Origin: CAZTHC01 sp964613425
GTDB taxonomy: Bacteria; Bacillota; Clostridia; TANB77; CAG-508
Length of the DNA: 52,681 nucleotides
Direction of reading: 5' to 3'
Assembly (NCBI GenBank): GCA_964613425.1
Contig: CAZTHC010000002.1
Span: forward strand, 1-52,681
In this document: piece by piece, positions 1-8,844 of the stretch
Numbering within the stretch: the stretch's first letter is position 1
Layout: every line of letters starts with the position of its first letter
The notes under the pieces: model-generated
What the model saw: only the letters and a program-made list of their open reading frames with translations
Databases searched by the model: none
Told to the model about the DNA's origin: nothing
Position numbers and translations under genes: made by a program

Positions 1-227
1 TTTATTAAAGCTTGTCTTAATTTACATTTTTCTTCTACAACATCTACTATATCATATACTATTCTGTTTTCTAGCCCCATAACAACATCTAGGTTTCTTA
101 ATCCTATATCTGTATCAACTAATACCACTTTTTTTCCAGCTAAAGCTAGGGCTGTACCAAGATTAGCTGTTGTTGTTGTTTTACCTACTCCACCTTTACC
201 TGATGTTACGACTATAACTTCTCCCAT
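1..227 (-). CDS. minD: Septum site-determining ATPase MinD, N-terminal part (cut by window edge)
   Basis: About 75 N-terminal residues are present and the gene runs off the left edge. The deviant Walker A motif KGGVGKTT lies at residues 11-18, followed by the signature DTDIGLRNLD typical of MinD rather than of chromosomal ParA. MinD is a membrane-associated ATPase that, with MinC, keeps Z-rings away from the cell poles. The start is fixed by an AGGAGG ribosome binding site 8 bases upstream of the ATG. The upstream gene on the same strand (the VWA surface protein) ends only 34 bases away, so the two may be co-transcribed, although they have no obvious functional link. Confidence 0.92.
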   Translation of the reverse strand, partial: MGEVIVVTSGKGGVGKTTTTANLGTALALAGKKVVLVDTDIGLRNLDVVMGLENRIVYDIVDVVEEKCKLRQALI

Positions 228-261
228 AAAATTTTTTTCCTCCTAAAATTTTACTTATTTT

Positions 262-2521
262 TTACTTATATATCTTATCTTTTTTTTTGCGAAAAGTCAA
301 TAAAATTCGTGATAAAAACACCGTTATAATTATTAATGCTAATATTGACACTATATATTTTAATGAATTATTTCTATTTTCTCCAAATGGTGGTAAAATT
401 GTAACTGAATCAGAAATATCACTATCTGTTTCAAAATTTATTTTACTTATTGGTCTAAAGTTTCCTGGAATTTGAGTATATGACCTTCTTCCTAATATAT
501 TTCCTCTAACTACAATTTCCACATAATTTGTATAAACCAAATCCTCTGAATCAGTTTCTGATGAAATTATTTTACTTAAAACTAATGGGAATGACATTTG
601 TTGTCCACTTGTTAAAGTAACATTTGAAATTTGATTTGTCGTCTTAATAACAGCTAATCTATTATCATTTATCTCTTTTATTACTTCATTATTTAACTCA
701 TTATAATTTGTTTCTAATTCCCATAATCCATTATTTTCTTCTTCACGGAAAATCATATTTGAACTTACATAACTATAAATTTTTACAGCACTAGTCGTCA
801 TTTCAGAGTTATCTGTGCCAAAATAGTTTGACAAAGAATCAAATTCACTGTTATTAACTACATTTATACCGTATTTTACTGTTATCGTTGCTCCTTGCAT
901 AATTTCTTTATCCATATATGCATGAATTGGTCCAATTCTATTGAGTCCCCAGTTAAATAAATTTTTCGTTAAGTCTTCTGACGTATCTATTAATATTGTG
1001 CCATCTGACAATGTAATTTTTATGCTTTCAACTTCTTCAGTAATTGACAAATCTACTTTTGGTCTTTCTACTAATCCCATATTTAATTCCTCTAAATGTG
1101 TATTGTTACCAAGAAGTTCTATATTGTCTGTCCTTGCAATCATTTTAGAGTAATCTTCTAAAGCTTGAGCTCCTCTTATTCCTGCAAGAGACTCTGCTTT
1201 TTTATTATCCATACTAAATAGTTTTGAGAATTGTAATGCTCTTGTAATCATATCGTCTTTACCATATGAAGCCTGTTTTTCTATGCTTATAAATGAATCA
1301 ATTGTATCATTTATTATTTCTTTTGCAAATAAACTTGAAATATAATCATCATCTATAACATATAATCTATCAGCACTTGGTTCTTTATATGTTCCAAATA
1401 TTCTTTCTACTGTCCCAGATTGTATTTCATATGAATCACGAGCCATTTTCTCTATAAAATCTGGATCATCAAAAGCTTCCCAATTTCCACTACTATGTAC
1501 AACTTCAGCATAAACCTGTTCCTCTGTTAATAATGTGATAGCTGTTGTTAAATCCACTCTTGTATCTTTCTTTAGCTGTTTCAATGCGTTCAAAGTATCT
1601 TCCTCTATATTTGAATTTTCAAATACAAAGTGAGGAATCTCTTCTTCATCCCATATAACCTCTGTTATTGAGCTACAAGGAATTCCATCTGTAAACATTA
1701 CAGCAATTGTTTTATAATCTGAGTTTACAATTCCTTGTAGTTGATTTAATGCTACTGTAGTATTTGTATTTCCTATGCACTCCATCGTATCTGGTAAATC
1801 TCTTCCATCTAAATTGTATGTTACGGCATCGTCACTAAAACATATTAAAAGATATGAAGATATAACATTCATTTGCCTAAATTGTTCCAACATCTTTTGA
1901 GCCGCTGGTAAAACTTTTTTAATTCTTCCTTCACTGTTCAAATCTTCTAAGCAGCATCTATCTAATCCGTAATCCCTTTTGACTACGTGGTATCGTACAT
2001 CTACATGCAAAACCTGGAGAATTTTTTAAATATTCTACATTAATAGGTGCCATACTAGAAGAAGTATCTATTATAAGCACAAGCCTTATTGGCAACTCAT
2101 TTTTTGTTATATTCTTTGCAAGTGTAGTTCTGTAATCTTGTCCATTATAAAACTTATAAAATGAACTTGATTTATTGTATGTATTAATTTCTAAATTTAG
2201 CTCTTTTTGCATTTGTTCTTTAGTTCCATATTCAAATTCAATTCTATAATTTCCTGCTGGTAATTCACTAAATTTGTAGTATCCATTTCTATCAGTTTCC
2301 ATGGTAGAAATCACTTTATTATCGCATACTATATTTACTTTTATACCCTCTAGCATTTTTTCTTCCTCATCATATATGCCATTTTCATTTATATCATCCC
2401 ATACATAACCTTCAAATGAGTTATTACTTTTCCCTGGTTGATACATTTCTGCATTACTACATAAATTAAAGCAAGTAAATAGTAGTAAAAAAAACATTAT
2501 TAATATTATTTTATTTTTCAT
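262..2521 (-). CDS. Secreted SdrD_B/Cna_B-VWA surface protein with sortase-like tail; needs one +1 frameshift at a CGG codon
   Basis: Two overlapping frames together make one protein of about 752 residues. Residues 1-24 are a signal peptide, about 35-107 an SdrD_B/Cna_B-like beta domain, and a von Willebrand A domain starts near 144 with the MIDAS motif DTSSS. The first frame stops shortly after an in-frame CGG at codon 185 (1969-1967). If one base is skipped there, the second frame continues the VWA domain, including its FTDG metal-site strand, and runs on to the end. The tail has LPPFGEN, a hydrophobic span and a KKK-rich end, which resembles a variant cell-wall sorting signal; a sortase is encoded at 17.1-17.9 kb. 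Because the two halves of the metal site lie in different frames, neither fragment should fold as a VWA domain alone. The alternatives are a pseudogene or a sequencing insertion, but no other lesion is present. Confidence 0.72.
1967..1969 (-). other. In-frame CGG at which the VWA gene changes frame (+1)
   Basis: On the coding strand the zero frame reads TTA CGG ATT AGA TAG, a stop three codons on. Skipping the C gives TTA GGA TTA GAT, which leads into the long downstream frame. It is the only in-frame CGG in this gene. Confidence 0.75.
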
Positions 2522-2545
2522 ACCAATTCACCTGCCTTTTGTTTT

Positions 2546-2569
2546 GGGGCAAGCGCTGTTTGCCCCTAC
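2546..2569 (-). repeat. REP-like GTAG hairpin element
   Basis: A perfect GGGGCAA/TTGCCCC stem with a CTAC tail, so on the minus strand it reads GTAG followed by a hairpin. It lies between the VWA gene and the pilin-like gene and may also act as a transcript-end hairpin. Confidence 0.5.
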
Positions 2570-2639
2570 TTATTCTATACTAGTGTCATATTGAGCGTAA
2601 CGAAGTAAACCCGAAACATCTCAATAATTTGTTTTATAT

Positions 2640-3782
2640 TTAATTTATTCCAAATCTTTGCTTATCTATTTTATAATTGTTAGCAATTTCATCTTGTGTT
2701 AGATCTTTATTATATATTCTTACTGCATACAAATCCATTTTTGAACCTTGGTTAAATGTTGGAGTAAATGATCCTAAAGATATATATGTTCCGTTTGTTG
2801 CATTTGAAAAAGCTACATTATATGCTTTTCTAATACCATCGATATATACATCATAGTATAATGAACCATTTATTGTTTTCCATTGTAGAACATAACTAGT
2901 AATAGGATTTGTAACTTGCACTACAGTTTGAACTGCTGGGTTTCCTTTACATACTCCTCCGGATATTCCCCCAAAATACGTTCTAACATTTGCATCACTT
3001 CTTGCAACATACGATCCACTGTAGTGTCTAGCAACTATCTCTATACAAGCATTAGCTCCACTTATACTCATATATCTATATGCTACATCGTCTATTCCAT
3101 CAAAAGCCAAATATGTATCATGCCATCCACTTTCTTCTGTTCCATTAAATCCTGTCATTGTTGCGCTATAATTGTTTCCACTTAAATCAACCCAATTAAT
3201 TGCTGAATTATTATGTGGAAGTTGCAATCCTGAATTTCTAATTCCATCATAATGTAAAATTAAGTTGTTTCTTACATAACCTAATTCACTTGTTACATAT
3301 TTAAACCCCGTTTTTTGAGTATATACATATGGAACATTATTTACCATTATAGTTATAGTTTTTCCATTTCCTTCTAATTTGCAAGTGTTAGGAATACTAT
3401 ATCCTACTGGTGTCCAATCATTTATATTAGCTACACTTCTTTGCAAATTGTTCATTAATACATAGGTTCTATTGCTATTTCCAAAGACATATCTTTTTCC
3501 ATTTTCTTCGTTAATTACAACGGTTTCATTTGAACCTATCTTTCCTAATTGCTCCATTGTATAAATAGGTACTACTGCATCGTTGCTAAAAAGGCTATTA
3601 TATACATCTATTTCATTTAAGCTAGGGTCATACTTTTTTCGTATTTCTGCATTTGCTTCTAATTGAGTTTGATGTCTATTCGTTTGTATAACGTATATTC
3701 CCATTAAAAACATAGTTAAAAATAACATTGCAATTAATACATATAAAGTTATTGCCCCTTTTTGACTCTTTAATTTTATCAT
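2640..3782 (-). CDS. Pilin-like membrane-anchored protein with C-terminal LamG/concanavalin-like domain
   Basis: The 380-residue product begins with a short basic stretch, then KGAITL and a hydrophobic helix (about residues 8-33) followed by polar NRHQTQLEANAEIRKK. This resembles the N-terminus of type IV pilin or pseudopilin-like proteins, though the usual glutamate at position +5 is absent. Residues from about 170 to the end form a jelly-roll LamG-like region (LILHYDGIRN, WVDLSGNNY, AFDGIDD, VRIYNKDLTQDEI), usually a carbohydrate- or protein-binding fold. The start chosen is the ATG at 3782 because a GGGGGAA ribosome binding site precedes it; an upstream in-frame ATG has no such site. It is likely a surface adhesin or minor pilin-like subunit, and its partner is unknown. 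Confidence 0.7.
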   Translation of the reverse strand: MIKLKSQKGAITLYVLIAMLFLTMFLMGIYVIQTNRHQTQLEANAEIRKKYDPSLNEIDVYNSLFSNDAVVPIYTMEQLGKIGSNETVVINEENGKRYVFGNSNRTYVLMNNLQRSVANINDWTPVGYSIPNTCKLEGNGKTITIMVNNVPYVYTQKTGFKYVTSELGYVRNNLILHYDGIRNSGLQLPHNNSAINWVDLSGNNYSATMTGFNGTEESGWHDTYLAFDGIDDVAYRYMSISGANACIEIVARHYSGSYVARSDANVRTYFGGISGGVCKGNPAVQTVVQVTNPITSYVLQWKTINGSLYYDVYIDGIRKAYNVAFSNATNGTYISLGSFTPTFNQGSKMDLYAVRIYNKDLTQDEIANNYKIDKQRFGIN

Positions 3783-3839
3783 TTGAAATTCCCCCTGTAT
3801 TAACAATTCTTTGGTTGCCGAGGAGGCCAACCAATATAA

Positions 3840-5273
3840 TTACATTAATATTCTAGCCATTTCTACTCCAGAGCATGATGCCATCATTAAACCTCTTGTC
3901 ATTCCTCCACCATCTCCAATACAGTATAAACCATGTACGTTAGATTCAAAGTTATTGTCTACTAGTACTTGATTACTATAGAATTTTATTTCTGGCCCAT
4001 ATAATAAGTTATCTGGATTTGCAAATCCTTCTACCACTTTATCCATAGCTCTAATAAATTCTATAATATCTGTCATTGTTCTATATCCTAATGCAAAAGT
4101 TATATCTCCTGCAACTGCAGATTTTAATGTTGGAACTACAGAGTTTTTTTGTAATTCATTCTCCCAAGTTCTTTTTCCTCTATAAATATCTCCTAATCTT
4201 TGAACAACTACATTTCCTGCACCTAATTCATTTAAGTTTTTAGCTATATTTCTTCCATATTCAATTGGTTTATTAAATGGATAGTTAAAATTATGAGATA
4301 CTAAAATTGCTAAATTCGTATTTGTACTTTTTCTTTCTTTATATGAATGTCCATTTACTAGAGATATATCGTTATCATACACTTCTGTCGAAACAAATCC
4401 ACTTGGATTTTGACAAAATGTTCTTACTTTATCTTTAAAAGGTCCTGGTTTTCCTACGAATTTTCCTTCATACATATATTTATTAATATTTGCCATAACT
4501 GAATCTGGTAATTCAAATCTTACGCCAATATCAACAATTCCTGCTTTTGTTTTTATTTTATGCTTATCACACATTTCAACAAGCCAGTTTGCACCTTTTC
4601 TTCCAACTGCTAAAACTACTTTTTCTGCATATAATTCTTGCGTATTATATGTTCTATCTGTTACAAATTTAGCTGGTTTAATTTTAACACCTTTAATAAT
4701 TTCATCTTCAATAATTAAGTCATCAACTGTTGTTTCAAATAAAATATCTATTCCGTTTTCTAATAAATACTTCTCAAGTTTTCCATATAATTCATGACTT
4801 TTCTCTGTCCCTAAATGTCTTATTGGTATATCTATTAAAGTTAAGCCTTCTTTTTTAGCTTTATCTGCAATCTCTGTAATTTCTTTTTTATATTCTGTTC
4901 CTTCTAATTTAGGATCAGCGCCAAATTTTAAATAAATCTGGTCTGTATAACCTATTAATTCCTTAGTTTTATTAACTCCTATATATTCGTGTAAATTGCC
5001 ACCTATATGGATTTCATCATCTTCTTTATTATATAAAGATAATTTTCCATCTGAAAATGCTCCTGCTCCTGAAAATCCGCAAGTTATATTGCACATTGGC
5101 TTACATTTAACACAATTTCCTGTTTTTTCTATTGGGCAAAATCTGTCTTCTACCCTTTTTCCTTGCTCTATAAGCAATACTTTTTGATGTTTATTCTTTT
5201 GTAAAAGTTCATATGCTAAAAATATAGCACTTGGACCTGCTCCAACAACAATTATGTCATAGTCATTTTGCAT
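3840..5273 (-). CDS. FAD-dependent dehydrogenase (COG2509-type)
   Basis: A 477-residue flavoprotein. The N-terminal Rossmann motif is VVGAGPSA (residues 9-16). A cysteine-rich stretch at about 47-70 (CPIEKTGNCVKC, then MCNITCG) is followed by the conserved segment GFSGAGAFSDGK. The last 30 residues carry the second FAD contact, YCIGDGGGMTRGLMMAS. This layout and length match the widespread 'uncharacterised FAD-dependent dehydrogenase' family of Firmicutes; the substrate is not known. The GGGAG ribosome binding site supports the ATG at 5273. The gene stands alone between the pilin-like gene and the PhoH gene and is intact. Confidence 0.85.
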   Translation of the reverse strand: MQNDYDIIVVGAGPSAIFLAYELLQKNKHQKVLLIEQGKRVEDRFCPIEKTGNCVKCKPMCNITCGFSGAGAFSDGKLSLYNKEDDEIHIGGNLHEYIGVNKTKELIGYTDQIYLKFGADPKLEGTEYKKEITEIADKAKKEGLTLIDIPIRHLGTEKSHELYGKLEKYLLENGIDILFETTVDDLIIEDEIIKGVKIKPAKFVTDRTYNTQELYAEKVVLAVGRKGANWLVEMCDKHKIKTKAGIVDIGVRFELPDSVMANINKYMYEGKFVGKPGPFKDKVRTFCQNPSGFVSTEVYDNDISLVNGHSYKERKSTNTNLAILVSHNFNYPFNKPIEYGRNIAKNLNELGAGNVVVQRLGDIYRGKRTWENELQKNSVVPTLKSAVAGDITFALGYRTMTDIIEFIRAMDKVVEGFANPDNLLYGPEIKFYSNQVLVDNNFESNVHGLYCIGDGGGMTRGLMMASCSGVEMARILM

Positions 5274-5398
5274 AAAACATCAACTCCCTTATACATTAAA
5301 TATATCATAAAAGAAATATATGTACAAGAGATTTCGACAAGAAAAATGCTGCTTATGTTTTTGCTGTATATAGCAATGCAATAGTATTAAAAAGAAAA

Positions 5399-5420
5399 TC
5401 GCGGATTATACAATCCGCGA
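5399..5420 (-). terminator. Rho-independent terminator after phoH2
   Basis: A 9-bp perfect stem (TCGCGGATT/AATCCGCGA) with a 4-base loop, followed on the minus strand by a U-rich tract. An A-run on the other side means it could also work on the plus strand. Confidence 0.8.
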
Positions 5421-5440
5421 AAAAATTAAAATTATAAGAT

Positions 5441-6790
5441 TTACCTTAAAGCTTTTACAGCCCACTCAGCCAAGTCGCCTCTAACAATTTCTTCCTCTGT
5501 AAATAACATCTGCCTGCATCCATTGTAGCTGCCTTTTGCTTTTTCTGAGAGATATACTATGCCGTTATATCTCTCATTTAATTTTAAAGAATCTACCTGT
5601 GAAGCATCACCAAGGAATACAAACTTAGAACCTTCTGCTGCTCTCGATACAATAGGCTTAATAATATCCGGGTCAACGTTCTGAGCTTCATCGATTATAT
5701 AGAAGTAATCTGATATATTTCTTCCTCTTAGATAACCAATGGGTTGAATGTCTACTAACCCTTCCTCCAATAATTTGTCAGCAGTTTTATTGATTCCAAA
5801 TTTTTTTAACAACTGATTCAGATTGTCTACAACTCCTCCAATATAAGGAGCCATTTTTTCGTCAATATCTCCTGGTAAAAAACCAATTTGCTCATCTCCA
5901 ATAGTCTGAACTGGTACGCTAATAAGAATTTTTTCATACTTTTTTTCCTGCATGGTTTGCTGTAATGCCACTCCAAGAGAGCAAAAAGTTTTTCCAGTAC
6001 CGGCCGGGCCTTTAAGAATTGTAAGCTTAGTATCTTCATTTAAAAGAGCATCCAATGCAAGTTTCTGCCCAATATTTTTGGGAGCAATATTAAATGATTT
6101 TAAATTAAGGTTTTCCAACTCTACAATTTTTTCTCCATCAAATCTAGCACAAATATTGCTAGATTCACAAGAAATATGAAGATACATATTATTTACCCAC
6201 TCAAAGGTATTATATTCATATATATCTTCCACATTAACGCTTTTGCCATTATAAAGATCACTAATAACAGCCTTTGTTGCAAAGCAATTAATTCTTCCCT
6301 TATACTGTTGCTCTAACTTAGGAAACAGTTCATCCTTGTATGGTTCTGCATCAATTCCCAATATTTTCGCCTTAATGCGCAGAATTGGATTGTTTGTAAT
6401 AAAAGTTACATTTTTTCCTTCTTTTTTTACGCCTAATGCAACCTGCAGAGCTCTTTTGTCGGGATCAGATATACTATCAGAATTCACAGTAATATCCTTG
6501 TAGTTAGTAGCAATCCTAAGAATACTTCCATTTGCTTGGACAACTCCTTTTTCTGAAGTTATCTCCCTAGTATTAAAGGAATCTACGTATTCTAAAATTT
6601 GCCGTGCAATTTTTCTTTTTGAAAGTGTTAATGTTTTCTTGGTCTCCTGAAGTCTTTCTAGAACAGCCATTGGGATAATTACCTCATTATCTTCTCCGAA
6701 GCTTAATAAACTTTCTGAAGAGGATAACACTGCATGAGGGTTTAAAATAAATGTCTTCCTAATCCGTTCACTGCTAGAATTTGTAGCCAT
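5441..6790 (-). CDS. phoH2: PIN-PhoH fusion ATPase (PhoH2/YlaK type)
   Basis: 449 residues. The N-terminal third is a PIN-type nuclease domain (FILNPHAVLSSS, VIIPMAVLERL, VTFITNNPILRIKA). The C-terminal part is the PhoH ATPase with Walker A LKGPAGTGKTF and Walker B FYIIDEAQNVDP. Proteins of this architecture are RNA-directed ATPase/nucleases in other bacteria. A GGAG ribosome binding site supports the ATG, and the gene has its own promoter at 6869-6897 and a terminator. The coding sequence is visibly less AT-rich than its neighbours and contains two in-frame CGG codons (R9 and R63) with no frame change, unlike the native-looking genes here. With the adjacent HNH gene it may be a recent acquisition. 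Confidence 0.9.
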   Translation of the reverse strand: MATNSSSERIRKTFILNPHAVLSSSESLLSFGEDNEVIIPMAVLERLQETKKTLTLSKRKIARQILEYVDSFNTREITSEKGVVQANGSILRIATNYKDITVNSDSISDPDKRALQVALGVKKEGKNVTFITNNPILRIKAKILGIDAEPYKDELFPKLEQQYKGRINCFATKAVISDLYNGKSVNVEDIYEYNTFEWVNNMYLHISCESSNICARFDGEKIVELENLNLKSFNIAPKNIGQKLALDALLNEDTKLTILKGPAGTGKTFCSLGVALQQTMQEKKYEKILISVPVQTIGDEQIGFLPGDIDEKMAPYIGGVVDNLNQLLKKFGINKTADKLLEEGLVDIQPIGYLRGRNISDYFYIIDEAQNVDPDIIKPIVSRAAEGSKFVFLGDASQVDSLKLNERYNGIVYLSEKAKGSYNGCRQMLFTEEEIVRGDLAEWAVKALR

Positions 6791-6868
6791 ACTTATTCTC
6801 CAATCTTATAATTTTAAAAAGTACCTTTTTCGAATTGACGAATAAGGTTGAAACTTTTTATGTATATT

Positions 6869-6897
6869 ATTATACAATTTTTTGTATAAAAAAGCAA
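6869..6897 (-). promoter_or_regulatory. Sigma-A-type promoter of phoH2
   Basis: TTGCTT and TATAAT separated by exactly 17 bases on the minus strand. The -35 box lies inside the terminator hairpin of the upstream HNH gene, so the two signals overlap. Confidence 0.7.
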
Positions 6898-6921
6898 TAC
6901 TTTACATAAAAGTATTGCTTT
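6891..6921 (-). terminator. Rho-independent terminator of the HNH gene
   Basis: A stem of about 13 bp (AAAGCAATAC paired with GTATTGCTTT, extended by A/T pairs) followed on the minus strand by a T-run, directly after the HNH stop codon. Confidence 0.8.
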
Positions 6922-6926
6922 AAAAT

Positions 6927-7589
6927 TTAAATTTGGACCTGCACATTATTAATGCAAATAATGGGAAGCTTATCCCTATCAATCCCAATGCTTTTACATA
7001 GTACAAGTATTTTGAAACCAGATAATAATACAAAATTTTTATCTACTATTATTGGTTTGCAAATATTACCATACTTCTTATAATGGCGTCTTGTCTTTCG
7101 TAATTCATTAGAAGATAATCCCTGATTTAGGTCTATTCTTACAAGAATATCTCCTATTTCTCTTTCATTGTTTTCCAACCACTCATCTGGTAAGTCATAT
7201 CCAATTGTAGTCCTTATTTTCTCTTGTTGTTTTAAAACAGTTGAATGAAAATTTTCTTGTTCCTGACGAGTTTCGAGTTTTCTAAACTCCTCATATTGTG
7301 CAATAGTATAATCATTCTTATTTCTGTTGCATTTTTCACAACAAGGGAAGAGATTATTAGTAATTGTAGGTCCACCCATTGATTCTGGATAACCATGGTC
7401 TAATGTTTCTTCTCCGTCTTTCAGTGGACGTCCACAGTAGACACATTTTTTGCCTTTTAATTCGTAGGTTAACTCATACATTAAACTCCGAAATTTAACA
7501 TCTCCTTTAATCTTTAAAGTGTTTTCCTGTACATTGGCATAACCATTTTTAGATTCGTAGCTGAAACTTTGTGGTAAGTCGATATTCAT
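6927..7589 (-). CDS. HNH endonuclease domain fused to a ParB-like C-terminal domain
   Basis: 220 residues. The centre is an HNH nuclease: a CxxC pair (C49, C52), TLDHGYPESMGG with D64-H65, NNLFPCC, and a second CxxC (C84, C87) followed by NRNK. The last 60 residues (YGNICKPIIVDKNFVLLSGF, then KILVLCKSIGI and LPIICIN) look like the ParB/sulfiredoxin-type nuclease fold, in which the motif is usually 'I.QPIvV..n..li.G..R..A....g'. This two-domain reading is an inference from motif spacing. The gene precedes phoH2 on the same strand and is separated from it by a terminator. It carries an in-frame CGG (R34) read without frame change. It may be a remnant of a mobile or defence element. Confidence 0.75.
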   Translation of the reverse strand: MNIDLPQSFSYESKNGYANVQENTLKIKGDVKFRSLMYELTYELKGKKCVYCGRPLKDGEETLDHGYPESMGGPTITNNLFPCCEKCNRNKNDYTIAQYEEFRKLETRQEQENFHSTVLKQQEKIRTTIGYDLPDEWLENNEREIGDILVRIDLNQGLSSNELRKTRRHYKKYGNICKPIIVDKNFVLLSGFKILVLCKSIGIDRDKLPIICINNVQVQI

Positions 7590-7700
7590 CGAATTCCCTC
7601 CTAAAGATTATTTTAAATATGCTAATATAATAGTATAATATTTTCATGAGAAAGTCAACATATATGACATTTTTCGACAAAATTATTGTCGATAGTAAAA

Positions 7701-7725
7701 GGGCGTATGTAATACGCCCCCTACA
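7701..7725 (-). repeat. REP-like GTAG hairpin (GGGCGTAT family)
   Basis: GGGCGTA-TGTAA-TACGCCC stem followed by CTACA and then TTTGCAATAAA. The same unit recurs near 17.1, 27.3, 37.4 and 41.1 kb. Confidence 0.65.
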
Positions 7726-7752
7726 TTTGCAATAAATTTGTAATTTCGTTGT

Positions 7753-7779
7753 GGGTCGTCGAGGACGCCGACCCCTACA
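7753..7779 (-). repeat. REP-like GTAG hairpin (GGGTCGTC family)
   Basis: GGGTCG.../...CGACCC stem ending in CCCTACAG; a second sequence family with the same hairpin-plus-CTACA design. Copies also occur at 27.2, 27.4 and 41.1 kb. Confidence 0.65.
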
Positions 7780-7811
7780 GGTTACAATATATTTTGCATG
7801 AAATTTGGTTT

Positions 7812-7839
7812 GTGGGCAGACACAAAACCTGCTCCCTAC
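7812..7839 (-). repeat. Diverged REP-like hairpin
   Basis: GTGGGCAG...CTGCTCCCTAC is a degenerate member of the same design. Together the three elements fill most of the 285-base gap between the HNH gene and porB; nothing else is seen there. Confidence 0.45.
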
Positions 7840-7874
7840 GGTTATTAAATAATCAATAACAAAATACAGATTTT

Positions 7875-8831
7875 TTACTCACCTTTATTTGTCATTTCTT
7901 CTAAATCTAATAATTCTTGCCATCTTGCATCTACTTCTTTTTGAAATTCCTCTATCATCCATTCGTTTCCTGGATTAAACATATGTTTAAATCTCTTTTG
8001 TGGACGTAAAAATTCTTCTATTGGTAATTTATTTTTTGGTTTATAGTTTACTGTGTATTTACCATTTTCAACTTCATATAATGGCCAATAACATGTTTCT
8101 ACTGCTAATTTATTTATATTCATTAAATCATCTGTTGCATATCCCCAACCTCTTGGGCATGGCGCTAATACATTCATAAATTTTGCACCTTCTGTATATA
8201 TAGCTTTTTCAGATTTTTCATATAAATCTTTGAAATTTCCAATTGCTGCTGTTTGTGCAACATATGGTAAGTGATGTCCTACCATTATTTTTGTTAAGTC
8301 TTTTCTTGATTGCATTTTTCCAGGAATTACTTTTCCTGCTGGAGTTGTTGTTGTATCTGCAAATTTTGGTGTTGCAGATGAACGTTGAATTCCTGTATTC
8401 ATGTATGCTCCGTTATCGTAGCATACATATAACATATCATGACCTCTTTCCATTGCACCAGATAAACTCTGAAGTCCTATATCATAAGTTCCTCCATCTC
8501 CACCAAATGCAATAAATTTTGTATGTTCATCTTCTGGCAATTTGCCTTGTTTTTTCATAGATTTATATGCTGCTTCAACTCCTGAACATGTTGCCCCAGA
8601 GCTTTCAAATGCTGTGTGTATAAAAGAATCTGTCCAAGCTGTATATGGATATATAAATGTAGATACCTCCATACAACCTGTGGCACTTGTTATTACTGCA
8701 CGGTCTTCTGGTTTTAGTGCTCTTAATATCATTCTTGTAATTGGTGGTGCTCCACACCCTGCACACATTCTATGTCCAGCTGTTAATCTTGATGGCTTTT
8801 CAGCCACTACTTCTTTTAAATTATATGCCAT
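7875..8831 (-). CDS. porB: Pyruvate:ferredoxin oxidoreductase, beta (TPP-binding) subunit
   Basis: 318 residues, last gene of the por operon. The N-terminal cysteines in RMCAGCGAPP (C23, C26), C53 in SATGCMEVS and the cysteine in APCPRGWG are the four conserved ligands for the proximal [4Fe-4S] cluster in this family. GGDGGTYDIG and DNGAYMNTG form the thiamine-diphosphate/Mg site. The enzyme converts pyruvate and CoA to acetyl-CoA, CO2 and reduced ferredoxin in the cytoplasm. I place the start at 8831, where AAGGAGG precedes the ATG, rather than at the upstream in-frame ATG that overlaps porA. It follows porA by 13 bases. Confidence 0.93.
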   Translation of the reverse strand: MAYNLKEVVAEKPSRLTAGHRMCAGCGAPPITRMILRALKPEDRAVITSATGCMEVSTFIYPYTAWTDSFIHTAFESSGATCSGVEAAYKSMKKQGKLPEDEHTKFIAFGGDGGTYDIGLQSLSGAMERGHDMLYVCYDNGAYMNTGIQRSSATPKFADTTTTPAGKVIPGKMQSRKDLTKIMVGHHLPYVAQTAAIGNFKDLYEKSEKAIYTEGAKFMNVLAPCPRGWGYATDDLMNINKLAVETCYWPLYEVENGKYTVNYKPKNKLPIEEFLRPQKRFKHMFNPGNEWMIEEFQKEVDARWQELLDLEEMTNKGE

Positions 8832-8844
8832 TTTATTAACCTCC

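Noticed and set aside
1958..2521. A separate 187-aa gene and a separate 582-aa gene
   Set aside because: They share one VWA domain split across frames, the second would start on a TTG without a ribosome binding site, and the junction is a CGG as in the other broken genes.
2584..2622. TGTCATATTGAGCGTAACGAAG segment as a regulatory site
   Set aside because: It resembles a decayed short intergenic repeat seen in many bacterial genomes; only one copy is here and no function can be supported.
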